Shown in pieces: positions 24,050 to 36,530 of a stretch of DNA of 64,000 bases (position 1 is the stretch's first letter; each line of letters starts with the position of its first letter). This stretch comes from Oreocharis arfaki. Its lineage: Eukaryota > Chordata > Aves > Passeriformes > Paramythiidae. The translations under genes were made by a program, and so were the position numbers. The notes below the pieces were generated by a model, which ran no database searches, was not told the origin of the DNA, and saw nothing but the letters and a program-made list of their open reading frames with translations. Location of the stretch: NCBI GenBank assembly GCA_013398015.1, contig VZRR01005755.1, positions 398,878 through 462,877 of the forward strand, written 5' to 3'.

Positions 24050-24650
24050 CCCTGCCCCTGGCCCGCGGCCTCACGAAAGACCATGTGAGTACACGTGAAC
24101 CACATCAGGAGAGAGAGAACAGGGTGAGAAATGCCCCAGTGCAAGCCTCTTCTTGCTCCCTCTCTACTCTATCCCACCCCACCTTGAGTTGAGCCAGTGG
24201 TTTTCCCAGAGTAAAGCTGACTGTGAAGGCTGGGGAGGATAAAGGGAAGAAAGTAAAAGACAAGCCCAGCCTGAAGGAGCAGGTGGAGCCTGGTGTCGTG
24301 CGCAGCCAGGCACGTGACTGTGCCGATGTATGTATTACCCTTTATAAATAGCTACGAGCAGATGTTCGGCCAGCAAGTGGCTGTGCTGGTTGAAGCCATT
24401 ACAGCTTGCAGATGCTTGGCACAGCTCTCCAGCCAAAGATTACCTCTCCCGCAGCTCTGCTGGCAGTCAGCTCTGCTGCAAGCAAAAGTCATCTGGATTA
24501 GCTCATACCACCTGGATCAGCTGCTTGAGCAGTGCCGGCTGACTCTGCACTGGGGCAGATTAGGGACTGCTCACATCATCCTTTTGGTTGGTAGCAACCA
24601 GGGGCCCGACATGGTCCAGGTCCCAGAGGGTGTCCTGCCTTGATCTGACC
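24050..24650 (+). promoter_or_regulatory. Candidate promoter/enhancer with TATA box and E-box cluster
   Basis: A good TATA box (TATAAATA, 24343-24350) lies 26 bases downstream of a CACGTGAC E-box (24311-24318). If used, transcription would start near 24373. E-boxes (CANNTG) lie at 24082 (CATGTG), 24092 (CACGTG), 24311, 24359, 24409, 24490, 24509 and 24518, several times the chance density of about one per 256 bases. An inverted repeat GGTTGGTAGCAACC at 24586-24599 resembles a shortened RFX X-box. A 116-codon open frame (24293-24643) spans the TATA box, so its first ATG could not be used by this promoter. The frame has no known domain. There is no CpG island. Confidence 0.35.
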
Positions 24651-25429
24651 CACATGTGCACTTGGAAAGGCATGTCCATTTTTTGTATGCTCAGAAAGAA
24701 GATTGTGTGATAAAAAACTAGAACATGTGGGCAGGAGCTTTTGTTCAACCATCAACTTTCTGATGATTTCAGAGCTCCTCTAACACTATCTCTTCCCTCT
24801 CCATTTTTATTCTGGCTTGTAATTCTTGTGCAGGAATTGCCCTTTTTTCATGACTTGTGCAGCTTCTAACAATGGGAGACCACCTGTATATCTAAATCTG
24901 ACCAGCTAAAAGAAAGGTGAACAGGCACTTTTGCAGGGAGGTCATTTGGAGTTAACCTTTATCTCGTGCATGTAGAACGTGTCACAGCTGGGCCAAACCT
25001 TATTCAGCACCTTTAACTGCTTCCATGCTATACCAGAGAAGAGCAGCTTGGTCATGATCCCCCATTTCTTTTCTGTGTCATACACATCCAGCATTACACT
25101 CACACGCACATAAAGGAGCAGCAGACCAATGATGTGAACATATGCTGTGCTGGCACGTGTATGGTAACATACACAGATGTGGGGAAACATATGCTGATTT
25201 AAATAAAAAAGGGCCAGAGCACAGGGAGAACTCCCCCGCTAAAAATTAAACAGACAAGTTAGGAAAACTGCAAGTTGGGAGGTATCTTGTGTTTTCTCTC
25301 CCTTTTTGTTTTTTGGCCTTTTGAGCCTACAGCAAAGTTGGTATAATTTACCCTCTGGCTGGACTCAGATAACAACAATATAACTCCTGATTCCCAGCCT
25401 CAGCAGTACCATTTTTGCTTTTTTTAAAC
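24651..25429. other. Non-coding stretch, no gene seen
   Basis: The longest frame is 82 codons on the minus strand (24942-25190), with no recognisable domain. No repeat or RNA gene is seen. Confidence 0.6.
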
Positions 25430-25640
25430 CTGGAATCCAAATTTAATTAGCACAAAAATTAAAATGAAAATAAACCTGGAGACAACTGAACTCTGGGTCA
25501 CGAAAGCAGAAAGCTGATTGACAGCTGAGGAGGATGAGGAGTTAAATGATGCAATTAGCTTCCTGCTGATTCCTCCATTTACTTATGGGGGGTTGACTTA
25601 TAAAAATCAAGTATGGTATCAGTATGGATGCTCAGGCCAA
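25430..25640. promoter_or_regulatory. Candidate enhancer with PBX/MEIS site and E-box
   Basis: TGATTGACAG at 25515-25524 is a perfect match to the composite PBX-PREP/MEIS decamer. It overlaps a CAGCTG E-box at 25522-25527. Nearby are TTAATTAG at 25443-25450 and CAATTAG at 25552-25558 (homeodomain cores) and AAAATAAAC at 25468-25476 (forkhead type). The block has no open frame of note and no repeat. Such motif combinations typify developmental enhancers, but activity is unproven. Confidence 0.35.
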
Positions 25641-28600
25641 AGCAAAATATAAACTAGCAGACACATAGGAGAGAGATCCTGATGAATTCCCTGGGAGAGA
25701 GCTTGGGAGCCATAGCCAAGCCTCACAAAGCAGTGAGCTCCTGACATGCATCCAAGAGATTCAAGTATATTGACTTGCCCAGTGCTGTATTTACAAGCTG
25801 GAGCTCTTCTGTGAGATATCAGTTGCTACCTCAAAGCCTTGAGAAAACCTCAAGTGACTCAAACTGTCCTTGAAGATGAATATATGTGTAGAATAATAGC
25901 TCTACTTTGACACATGAAACAGCATTTTGTCAAGGCATGTGACAGAGGAAGGATTGGGATGCTAAGAAGAGGGAAAGAAACGGCTTTTAATAGATCCCGT
26001 GAGCCAGCATGTTGGCTCACTCACATGGCTTCTCTCCCCATGGGGGACTCTGCATAGTCACACTTCTGCTTGACCCACAGGCTGAAGCAACAGGAAATAC
26101 CACTGTGTCAGATACAGACAGGTGGGTTTTCTTGCCATGAGCACTGTCCACTGGCTCACAGATGCTTCCCTGCTGTCACAGCTGCATGAAGCATGAGGCT
26201 GCACCCTTGTGTGCACACAGGATCCCTCCTGCTCAGTTTGTCTTCCACACACAGCATACCCCACCAGAAAGAAAACAACTGCACAGATATTCTGCTGCAA
26301 GTTTGCGATCTCAAATGATCCTTGCTCTTGAAAGCTCTTCCATTGCTGGAAATCTAATAAATAAATAGAAATCCAGGATTACTATGAAGCCACCTCCTAC
26401 AGGACATCAAAATAGCATTTCAAGTCTCCATGGGAAACCTTTCTATTCAGCCTTGAAAAGGGAGAAGGACTGGGATTAGCAGTCCATTGAAGTCTGATTT
26501 TAATCACAGGAAGAAACAAAGCAATTAGCAGCAGAGCACCTTTCCCCTGATGCCCTTCCCAGGGACCTGCATCTATTGCACTATTTAAGCACGAGCGCCT
26601 TGGAGGAGAAAAGGTGTCCAGGTTGTGGACACGTTTTCTCTATTTTGAACCACCCAGCTCTACAGCTGCTTGTGTAAAAGTTCTCCAACTTCTTTTCAAT
26701 TTGATTGAAACAAAATTGCAAAGACCTCATTATTTAATTAGTTTACTAATCCAGCTCCTTGTGGCTGAAACGAGTAAGGGAACATGCAATGGGAGAAGCT
26801 GTTAGCAGGAGAGGTGTGAGGAGTTCAAGGGGAAGTGATTTCTCCCATGAGCACAGCTGCTGTCAGAGGGCACATCTGTCTGCACCATTAATCTCTGTTG
26901 GGATTGCCAGTGGGGTGCTGTGGGGAGGAAGCAGTTCACTCTGAAAGCCAGCAGATTATCTACTGTGGCTTCTAGCACTATACAAGTCATAGCTGTTGGC
27001 CTGAAATGCTCTCATAGAGCATATTTACCTCTCCTTCTGAAGAAGAGAATACAAAAGAATTTGGGGACTTATGGTTGAATTGGGGACAAGCTTTCAAGAT
27101 AGTCTTAACATCACGAAGTCTCAGATTTTGGCCCTGGAGGGCCATCTGCCCTCCCGGAACTGTATTTAAAGTAGAATTCAGCACATATAAAGCCCTGCCC
27201 CCTGCCTCCACCCTCCTGGTGACAACTGCAGGAGAGAGGATCCTGTCTGTGCCATGGCACGTAGCATTGACGTGACTGTCCCAGCCCAGCTTGCCAGCTC
27301 AGAAGGAGAGCAGAGTTTGTGGTGAAGATGGGCATCTGTTGATTCTCTGCACGAGTGCTGGAGCCCAGCCCTGGGGGATCCGCCAATGCCTTCCTCTGCA
27401 GTTGCTCTTCTGAGAATGAAACGAAACTGTTGGAACTATCAGCCTAGTTCCTTTCATGAGCAATAAATTCACAGTGAAAGCAGCAGAAACAAAGCTCTTC
27501 TAAATCTGTTCTACTTTTCAAACAAAAAGAATAGAGAAAAAGAAAGAGGAGGGTTTCGCTTGAGAAGGATTTCTTCTGGACCTTCTCTGTAATGCTAGGA
27601 AAAATGCTCTGAAATCATGCTTCCTAGAGATGCAGAACTTGGAGCCCACAGAAAGGCTGCAGACCCCAAAGAATAGCAAATTATACAATCAAACGAGCTA
27701 TTAATAGCAGTCATTCACGTTGCTTTTAGCTGGAAGATCCTCACAGTACAAGACCTTCAGGTGTTTGCCTCAAATCATCCTCCTTGTCTCTACATGGGAG
27801 AGGAGACTGAAGTACTGAGTACATGCTGGAACTGTACACAGCTGGGTTGTGGGGTTTTTTTACAAATAGTAGATCGGTTGCTCCAGATCTGGAGCAGAGC
27901 ACAGGTTTCTTGAAGTCTGGATCATGACATAACTCACAGCTTCTCCTCCCATGTGATGTGAGTGTGGAAGTCCAGCTGCAATCATGCCATGCCGTGCCCC
28001 AGCCACTTCTGTTCTGAAGGAACAATGGGGTTTTACACCGTCAGGCACATTAATTCAGCCACGCTACTTTGAGACCAGGCAGCCTGTCCCCCCCGGTACT
28101 GCCTGTTGCTCTGTGAACTTATTGCCTTAATTAGGACTTGTTCAGAGATCTCTGGCTTGCCTTCTGTTGCTGGGTGGAGACATGCCGTGAGCTAGGGCTT
28201 TTTTTGGGTTTGAGTTTTTCCCCTCTTTCGTTCCAGCAAAATTACAACAATGTCTGTTTCATGTCGTTCCATGGGGCTTCCCTTTGTAAAGAAAACTCAT
28301 CAGCCTTGCTAATATAATCACTCAGTGATGCCATGTCAAAATGTGATTAAATGAATAACCACAGTCTTTTCAACACATCTCTCTGTGCAAACAGATGTTT
28401 AGAAAGAATGCAATATGTTGCAGGGAAAAAAAGTCAGTGAGCAATAATGTCTAAGCAGTTAGGGCCTGGAGTGTCATGCTATGGGTATGGCCACTGCAAC
28501 CAATGGGGAGAAATGGAGGTAAAATTCCTTCCTGAAAATTCCAAGCTGTCAACATCATTAACTCTCAGATCGTGGCCAATTTCCATCCCACTGCCACCTC

Positions 28601-30005
28601 CCCACCCCTCCTACAGTAGTGACGACCCTTTCAGTTTGTGGGTTATTTTATGGGTTTTCCAGCAAAGGCACTGATTGTGAGAAATGTCCAAGAGAAGCTT
28701 GTCAGAGGTGAACTATTTTATTGCAGTCAGGATTCATGCTCCTTTTAGGAGAAATCCACAGAACCATGGCTGGAAATCATGGACCTGTAGTTACTGTAGA
28801 AGCACCAGGCTTCAGAGCTTCTGTGGAGCCTCAGTGTTGGTGGCAAAATAGCCACCATGATCCGCTCCATAGGAAGGAATGGAGTATTTCATACAGGAAT
28901 TTCACCTTTTGGGTATAAAGAATTTAAGTCACAAGCCCAATAGAAAAGAAAAGAGCATTAACTAGAATTCGATCCATCTAATGCAGCCTCTTCTGTGGCC
29001 TTGGTGTCAGAAATACATGAGCGTTTCAGAATGTTTGTAGGATATTTCTCCTCTCAGTACTCATTGCTGTGAATTGTCCATGTTACAGAGGACAGTTAAA
29101 GTACAGCTATCACATTTCGCTGTTTCTTCCTACCCTAACTTTAGATGTCTACAAGGGACATATGAAGTCCAAGATATCAGAGGTATCCCAGATACTAGGT
29201 ATCCAAACTTGTTTGCAAGGATGGAGAGGAGTCACTATTAGAAGGTGATTCCCCTGTCTAGCCATGAGTGTTTACCATTTTCCTGGGCATTCCCTCGCTG
29301 GCCCTGTCATGATTTTTTACATCTTCTTGTCAATGCGTCTTCCTGTTCAAGGAGCTGATATTTGCTAAATGAGATGTGGGATTCCTCTGCTATAGCACTT
29401 GCTGCTCCTAGTATAAAAAAAAATGGATACTGTGTTAAGGACATAAGTACCCTTTGGGATGCCTGACATTCTAGACATATAAAATAATGGTGAGGGTGAT
29501 TACTAAGGAACCTGAGGACGTTCTAGGAAAGAAAGTTATGACAAAAGGATGTTTGTTTATTCCCAGCTGAGCTCCCGCAGGGTCAAAGTATCACACCCAT
29601 GAATCCCTGGTGTGTTCACATGTCTCTACGTTAGTGTAGAAAAAAGATAATGTGGTGCCAGTATTTCCATTATGCTGCTTCATTTGCAGTTTTGAAAGTC
29701 AGCCACAAACATAAGCACCCTGGAAGACATTTTGGCAGATGGCATCCTGACTCGTGAGTGACTCTGGTTGATTTTGACTTCCATTTATATTTTCTGACAT
29801 TTTTTTTTTCTTAAAAAGAAGACAAGAAAATTGCTTCAGATAAACACAAAACCCAAAACACTATGACACAAAAGCATTACTATGGGCTACAAGACCTCTT
29901 AGCAGGAGAGAAAAATAATGATGTGCAAATATCTGAAGATCATCCAAGAAGAAAGATCAGTCATTCAGGGAGGTCCAGGGTGGAGGGGGGCTAATGCAAG
30001 ACATA
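25641..30005. other. Non-coding stretch, no gene seen
   Basis: Frames reach 94 codons (minus strand, 27741-28025), overlapped by a 62-codon frame in another phase. There is no recognisable domain, RNA or repeat. A short T run lies at about 29801-29810. The sequence looks unique throughout. Confidence 0.6.
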
Positions 30006-30009
30006 GAGA

Positions 30010-30222
30010 ATTAAGAGCAGTGTGTTGAGGCTTAGCAAAGGAAAAATTAGCTTGAGGAAAACTTTCCTAAAAGTGGACTAGTCTCCCAAGGCAGGAGATG
30101 GAAACCTGATCATTTGAGTCACGCAGCCCTGGACTGGCCCTGTGTCTGAAGGACTGTTGTGGTGAACTATTCTACATGGGCAGGGAGAAGCCTGCGTACC
30201 TCAGAGATTTCTGTTCCCCACT
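30010..30222 (+). mobile_element. CR1-like LINE 3' region, old copy
   Basis: About 200 bases follow the standard order of an amniote CR1/L3-type LINE 3' part. These are: an AGGAAAACTTTCCTAA block (30055-30070), AGTCTCCCAAGGCAGGAGATGG (30080-30101), ATCATTTGAGTC (30109-30120), CTGGACTGG (30129-30137), TATTCTACATGGGCAGGGAG (30168-30187) and CCTCAGAGATTTCTGTTCCCC (30199-30219). The last block corresponds to the GACCTCNGAGGTCCCTTCCAGCCC end. Indels are modest and divergence is clear. The fragment is in sense orientation and has no coding part. Confidence 0.8.
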
Positions 30223-31820
30223 TGGATGACTCACTTCAAAGTGCAGGATGAATTTTAAGCTGGTGGGTTAAACTGAGCAATGCTGGCCAGGATACGTGTC
30301 TCTGCTAGGAGAGGAAGACTTCATTGCTTAGATAGTGCTAAAGTTTCACCTGCTCCAAAAGCATACCAGAAATCATCAGTTAAGCCATCTTTACCCATCA
30401 GCACAAAAGAAGCACAGAAAATGTTATCTTCCCTTCTTACAATCCTGGCAGCTGATGAATGTTTATAGTGTGGAAGACATTGTTTGTTTGAAGACATAAA
30501 ATACACAGGAATGGAGGAGAGAAAGATGGTTCAGTGCCTGGGAAGACTGGGGGTGCAACTTTTAACAGTCCTATACAGCACTGTAAGCATTTCAAAAAGC
30601 TTCTCTATTCAGGAAACCGAGTCACACCTACAGCTCTCCCTTTCTCTCTCCTTGCAGTTGCCTTATGTATTGTTCGGGAGAGGAATCTCCTCCAGCTCAG
30701 GTGAATCCTATCTTCTCATTGACCCTTAAGTTGGTAGCTCACACAGCTCCTCTTGTCTATCTAATCCAAGCCTGCTTCTACTCCTGGCCTGAGACATTTT
30801 CTGGGTGCAAAGCAGAGTTTCCTTTTCTTTGAAGGCTCTGCTATAACTCAGCCACTATGAAAATGGATCCCAGTACAGAACCTTCACTTTCACCTTTCCT
30901 TTTCTATAACAGCTTTTTGGAGGGCATCTCTCCAGCTGCTGTCCTCCTCCTCTGCTGCTGGTAATCGATAGAAACAATTGCTCATGCTTGCACTGAGTGG
31001 ACGCTCTTATTCATTCCAGCTCTAAACACAGAAATTGTACATGCTTTAGGAAAATGGGCCTGATTCTGATTGCACATCTCAGTTACACTTCCACACCAGA
31101 ATGACACTTTGGGGTCTGAATGAGATCAGTGTCCACCTACACTGGAACATGCTCTGCTTTACTGCAGAGCTTAGGACCGTGGTATGGCACTAAACACTTT
31201 ATTAGGCCAGTGGGCATCTCCAGCGAAGCTGCCACGGATAGGAAAGGCAGGTGAGTCAGGGCGGGGCTGTTGTTGTAGGGCAGGCTGGAAGGTTGGGGTC
31301 TCAAACACCCTATCCTTGAACAGAAAACAAGGTGGAAATTTGGGGTATTCCACACGGAGGACTGAGTTCAAGGGTGACAAGGCTCAGGGAGGTTTATCCA
31401 GACCTTCTCTGAAATCTGACACAAACTTGGCCTGTTTGTTTCCATGAGGAGAGCATCTGCACGTCTTTTTGCAAATCTCCCAGCAACAATGATATAAATA
31501 AAACCCTAGACTACAGGGCTGTCCTGACAACTTGTCCTGCCCTTTCTTACAAGGGGGGCTTATTCCATGTAATACTACAATCTACACGAAATTTTTGTGT
31601 GTACTTTTTTTTTCTTTTTCTTTTTTTTTAAATCTTGGAAAGGAATCAGGAAAAACTCTACCAAGGTAGTGATTAATGCAAGGAATCACATCCTCACATA
31701 TTGAACAAATAAATATAAGCCAATATAAATAGAAAAAAACTCTTGGAATTTGTCAGTCCATGGTCTTATTATCTTGAGCTCCAAAGCCAAAATTGCAGAC
31801 TATGGTTTACAGATGCTTTT
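30223..31820. other. Non-coding stretch, no gene seen
   Basis: Open frames are at most 87 codons (31184-31447), overlapped on the other strand by frames of 72 and 69 codons, and none is recognisable. A T-rich run lies at about 31605-31629. Confidence 0.6.
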
Positions 31821-31900
31821 CCCTCTGTCTCTCTCCTCCTCTTCTTCCTTTTCCTTTTTTTTGCTTGCTTTTTTTTTGCCTTTTTTTTTTCCCCCCCAAG
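31821..31900 (+). repeat. Polypyrimidine tract
   Basis: About 80 bases are almost purely C and T, with only a few G interruptions: CT/TCC units, then T runs of 8-12, then a run of seven C. Such tracts can form triplex (H-DNA) structures and expand or shrink by slippage. It also ends in CCCCCCCAAG, which is not a proper acceptor AG context. The Lys/Arg/Glu-rich minus-strand frame across it is an artefact of the tract. Confidence 0.85.
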
Positions 31901-34115
31901 GCAGCTCAAAGGAGCTTGTGGCTCCCTTGCTAGGAATTTCTCCTCTGACAGAAACTTTGCTTCCCTTTTCAAATGAGTTTGGCAAATGTTAGTGAAAAGG
32001 TTGCTAGTAAATATTCTTTGAAAACATTTATGGGTTTCTGAGGGTGCATGAAAACTGTTCAGGCTGTAGTTCACAGAACTTCTACCCCACCAGAGACCTG
32101 GGAAATTCTTCGCTATGTTTTTTGTCCCAACTACTCCTCCGTTCACAGGACGCTTGAGACACTACTTTCTCTTGAAAAGTCCTACACACAAAAGAGAAAG
32201 GAAAAAGGGGGGCAAAAATAATCTAAAAGGGATACATGTTTTTATCTCTTTTTTTTTTATCTGGTTATCTGAGCTTAGAGGAAATCACAACCAGTCTTCC
32301 TTAGATATTTAAGTCCTCTGCTCTTAGGGTCAGGGAGATGAGACATTTAGTTTGGGATCCTTGATAAACGGTTTCAAGGAGACTTTTCTACGTGGTATGC
32401 TTTATTTTGATTTGGTTATTTGTAGCCCCAAATCAGACCCTTAATTTGTTTGAAGTATCTTTTTTCTAATTTCCAAATGGCACCAATCTTTCTTGGGTGA
32501 ATTTGGGACTACTCAGAGTCTTCACTGAGATTTTAATTCTGAAGAAACAGGTGATAAGTGGGGGTATCTGTCAGTCCACAGATGTTCCCTGGGCCAGGCC
32601 TTCAGATTTGGATCAGTGCTGTAGAAGCAGAAGTCTCTGTGGCAGCCATCAGTAGTGAAAAAACTGAATTTTCAACTCCCAGCTCTATAGTCTTTCTCCT
32701 TTACTCCATGGGCACTAGGAAGGGAGAAGCTGGTAAACCTGCTCCTGCTTTAGGAATTCATGAGGCTGAATTTGTGTGGCAAAATCTGTGTTTTTCATTA
32801 TCAGAAAATTTTCCTCTAGATAATATTCATTCTCCCAGAACTACTCATTAAAGAAAAAAAAAAAATCCCAGAAACAAGTGATGGTTCAGCAAAGAAATAT
32901 TAACCAAAAGTTCTTATGTATCAGATGTTTTCATTGCATTCCTCTCCCTTCTTTGCTCCTTTGTGAGTTGCACTTTGGTAAGAAAGACCTTTGGTTGTCA
33001 GTCCCTCCAGGATCTCCCATGAAATGAGCATGATAGGTGTCAGCTCCCTCCTCAGCTCCCTCCTTTCTGGGCCAATTGTCAGGGTCACAGAAAACTCCCA
33101 GGGCACTTTGCAATCTCCTGTTAGAGATCTCATCTGGGAAGACATGGGAACCACTGGCCAAAGCTGCAAAAAAATTTGAGCCCATTTCAAGGTTCGAGGG
33201 GGAAGCAAAACAAAAAAACCCCCTGTGCTAATTCCCAATGTTTCTGCTGACTCAGCATCCAGACAACTGGAAATTTCTCCTTGACTTGGAGTGATGAGTC
33301 CAAACATAAAGCCTGGACCTGGCCACACTTTTGTGTTTAAAAAAAGTTTGTAACCAGACCTCCACTCTCCAGTTGGCCCCAAGCCAGTACTCACAAAGTG
33401 GAATGAAACCTCTCTTTGATTATTTAATACAGCCCAGAAGGGCAGAGCTGATCATAGTCATGGATTTGGATGAGAATATTGAGGGAAAAGGAGTACACCC
33501 CACACTGAGCAATAATGCCAAGGGGCAACAAATAACATTGAGGGGTCATTATTATCCACATTCAGGGAAAACCCAAAGTTCTGCTTCAGCCAGAGGCTCA
33601 TCTTTCTGTTCCTCACAAATCAATCAGGGTCTCCAAGCAAGACACAAATCTCCCCAAATTCTGGTGTGAGTGCTGAGGATTCAGCAGAACTGTGCTCAGA
33701 CTTTGAGCTCCAGGAGATTTCCATGACAGTACTTTTGCTAATTCAGTCCTTTTTCTACACTTCCCTCACAGTCCTCTACCATAAGTACTTCATCTGCTGG
33801 AGTTGGCCACATAATCAATTTACCATCCCCAGGCTTGGCTGACTTGGATAAAGAGGATTTAGGGGGTTAATTTGAGCCCTCATATTTCTGAAGGGACGCT
33901 ATACTTAGGAAACTTTCTGCAGTGCGCTTCAGCATGGATTAGTTGTTCTGCTTCCCATAAAACCTTATGTCTGCCAGCTTGCCTAGGATTAGAAGTAAAA
34001 TGGAGTGTGTAGATCCCATTGCCACAAATAGAGCTTCTGCACTAGGGCTGCTTTGCTTGGGATATGAGCCAAAGTTATAAATATTGAGGGCCTGATTTTT
34101 CAGTCCATCACAGTT
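31901..34115. other. Non-coding stretch, no gene seen
   Basis: It contains a 157-codon minus-strand frame (32921-33394) and a 112-codon plus-strand frame (33331-33669), neither with a recognisable domain. A short perfect tandem duplication of CAGCTCCCTCCT lies at 33041-33064. A T run lies at about 32249-32259 and an A run at about 32853-32865. Confidence 0.55.
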
Positions 34116-34118
34116 GCA

Positions 34119-34119
34119 G

Positions 34120-34152
<33 letters not shown>

Positions 34153-34171
34153 ACATATATATACATACATA
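34119..34171. repeat. (AT)n(GT)n compound microsatellite
   Basis: Five AT units (34121-34130) are followed by eleven GT units (34131-34152) and then interrupted ACATATATATACATACATA. The alternating purine/pyrimidine run is prone to Z-DNA and length polymorphism. Confidence 0.95.
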
Positions 34172-36180
34172 GATACGTGCTTATATGTGTGACACTTCAC
34201 ACCCATGGCCACTCTGAATGCACACAAGCAAGCTTTTCATGCTGTCCTTGAAAACTTCGTATGACAGGACAGAGTCATGCTACTATTAGTGATGTTTTGG
34301 AACACAAATTAAATTAGAATTTTTGTCCTCAGCGAGACAGGTTGGATGTTTTTAACTCTCAAAGGACACGTGTCTCTGTGGTGGCTTTGTGTGACATTCA
34401 AAAGGAAAGATCACCCGGAGACCTGCACCAAAAGGGAGGCTCTTCTATTTTACGGTTTCAAATCATACTTCTAACACTGCATAACTGTGCTGTCTGCTTT
34501 TCCTGAGGGGTGGCTGCTCCTTGGGAATACAGAAGGAAAATGACAGTCAGACTAGTTAGTTTGTTATGTGAAGCCTGTTGCCTCTTCCCCTGGCTTGTTT
34601 GTAGACCCTGATTAAATCTTGAAAGAGGCACAGCTGTTCCTGGCACTAACAGCCAACCTCATCTTTAAATGAGCAACATTAGTTCTCTGTGTTGGTTATG
34701 CTGCCACTCGTGAAAGATGGTGAATGGGCTGTTTGCCAACAAAGGTCCACAGGCAACGATGGCTGCTGGTGCAAACACTCAGCAGCATATCTTGAAGAAG
34801 TGAGGGAAAAGAGCCATCAGGGCCTTGTGGTGCTGCTGGTCATGGGCTGATTATGCTCTGGCTACATGGGCTGGAAAATGGTCCTGGGGGACTCAGTGTG
34901 GAAGGTAGGAAAGGGAGGACCAGCAGAGAGAAGTTCAAAACCTCCATTTCTGACAGTCTCCAAGCCTGGTAGCTACTTCTAATGGTTGCAGGAGCTGCAC
35001 AGACACATGGGTGCTGCTGAGAAGCAGAATTACATCCCTGTCTCTCTGAATTCCCACTGTCCTGAGCAAGATCAAGGTGAAAGAGCATCTTCACCCTCCT
35101 GCTTTTGCAGGCTTGAAAGAAAGGAAATGGAGACAGCACATGTGAAAGAGCACCCAAAGAGGAAACCCCAAGAGCTGCTCTAGTCACAGGCAGAGGCAGA
35201 AAATCCTCTCCTTCTCACTCAATCTCACCTTCTCTTGCAGACTACGGTAGTTCAAAAGCCCTGCTACTGCAGAATCCCAGGCATAGGTGGAAGGCCACTA
35301 AGATAATTTTTTCCTTTATAAATCCATGGTGGTAACACCTAAAAATCCTAGCCCAACCTCAGAAGGTCCCTATGAGGGTATCCTGTAGATAGGTCAAAGG
35401 AAAAACAGCTATGACACTAAAAGTTTTTGAATTTGGGAGAATATCGCATGCATCTGTATTAAATCTACCCACATCTTGCTGTGTGGGTCATCCTCATGCC
35501 AAGTTTTCCTTGTAATTCAGGAGCAAAAAATATACTCCAGGCTTGGTGCCATGCAGTGAAAACACATGTCTTGTCTGTACATAATTGTACAGAAACTGGA
35601 GCCTTTTATTTTTCATGAGAACAGGCCCATGACAATCAAATCCTGTCTTTCTGAGACACTTATCTGGCATCTTGTCACATAGTTTCTGTGGATTTCATCT
35701 GTCTGATCTAACTATCCCCAAGCTCCTGCAAGGCTGGGAGGTACTGCTGGCTTTTTGCACTGATGAATTCTTCCATACATATTTTTATTAATTTCCTTCA
35801 AAAATACTTAATAATTTCAGCTAACATCACTCATGTTGAATTTCTTAGGTTAAGACCTAAATCAGTCTGACATCTCAAAAATTATTCATGTTTTTGTTTT
35901 GAAACATTACATAGATGTATCTGTATTTAACTTCTTAAAATAGAGATAATACTTTTCTCCCCACCTTTTTGAGCCATGAAAATTAAACAAAAGGCTTTTT
36001 TTGGACTAGCTGGAGCATTTATATTTACCTCCCAATAAAACAAACAGGTTTTTGTTGTTGATGCTTTACTGGAAATGTTTCAGATGAACCCCAGTCTACA
36101 TATTTTTACTGTATCTTGGCTTTTAAATCAAAACATTTTTTCATCCCGTTATCACCTATTATATCAACTAAGCTTGTGAC
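34172..36180. other. Non-coding stretch, no gene seen
   Basis: The longest frame is 115 codons (minus strand, 34840-35187), opposed by a 65-codon plus frame, and neither is recognisable. From about 35760 to 36080 the DNA turns AT-rich, without repeat homology that I can name. Confidence 0.6.
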
Positions 36181-36185
36181 ATAGG

Positions 36186-36250
36186 TGATTTAAATTCCTT
36201 ACTGAAGGTCACACAGGGCACTGGTGACAGAGAGCTGCATGGAGCTCCCC
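36186..36250 (+). repeat. Possible MIR/CORE-SINE trace
   Basis: The order ...TTCCTTACTGAAGGTCACACAGGGCACTGGTGACAGAGAGCTG... matches the MIR central part, typically ACTTGCCCAAGGTCACACAGNNAGTNAGTGGCAGAGCTGGG. The AAGGTCACACAG core is exact over 12 bases. Divergence outside is high. Confidence 0.45.
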
Positions 36251-36419
36251 CAGTTGTGGGGTACTGCAGGAAAGTGCATGAACTGGGACTTACCTTCATT
36301 TCAAAGCTTTCTCCAAAGATCTTTTCTCTCTGCAAAGCAAGTGAAATTCATTTCAGAACTTACCTAATGAAACTGGACTGTCAGAATTGGTGCCAAGGAT
36401 TTTTCATGTTCTGAGATAT

Positions 36420-36530
36420 TCTTTTTTTTTTCTTTTTTCTTTTCTGGGAAATTATCTTTCACATATGCTTTCCCTCTCTCTCCCCTCCCCCACGTATTTT
36501 CTGTTTCTGCTTTTTTTCAGTGCATATCTG
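36420..36530 (+). repeat. Pyrimidine-rich tract
   Basis: It comprises runs of T with C (36421-36445), then CCCTCTCTCTCCCCTCCCCC (36472-36491), then TTCTGCTTTTTTTCAG (36505-36520). The last part fits a splice-acceptor tract with AG at 36519-36520. No downstream exon with coding character was found, so it is listed as simple sequence. Confidence 0.6.

Noticed and set aside
31769..32146. Lys/Arg-rich minus-strand frame resembling a nucleolar-type basic protein
   Set aside because: The basic run is the reverse of the polypyrimidine tract at 31821-31900.
33895..33930. TTAGGAAACTTTCTGCAGTG resembling a CR1 internal block
   Set aside because: Neither the upstream nor the downstream CR1 blocks follow, so a chance match is likely.
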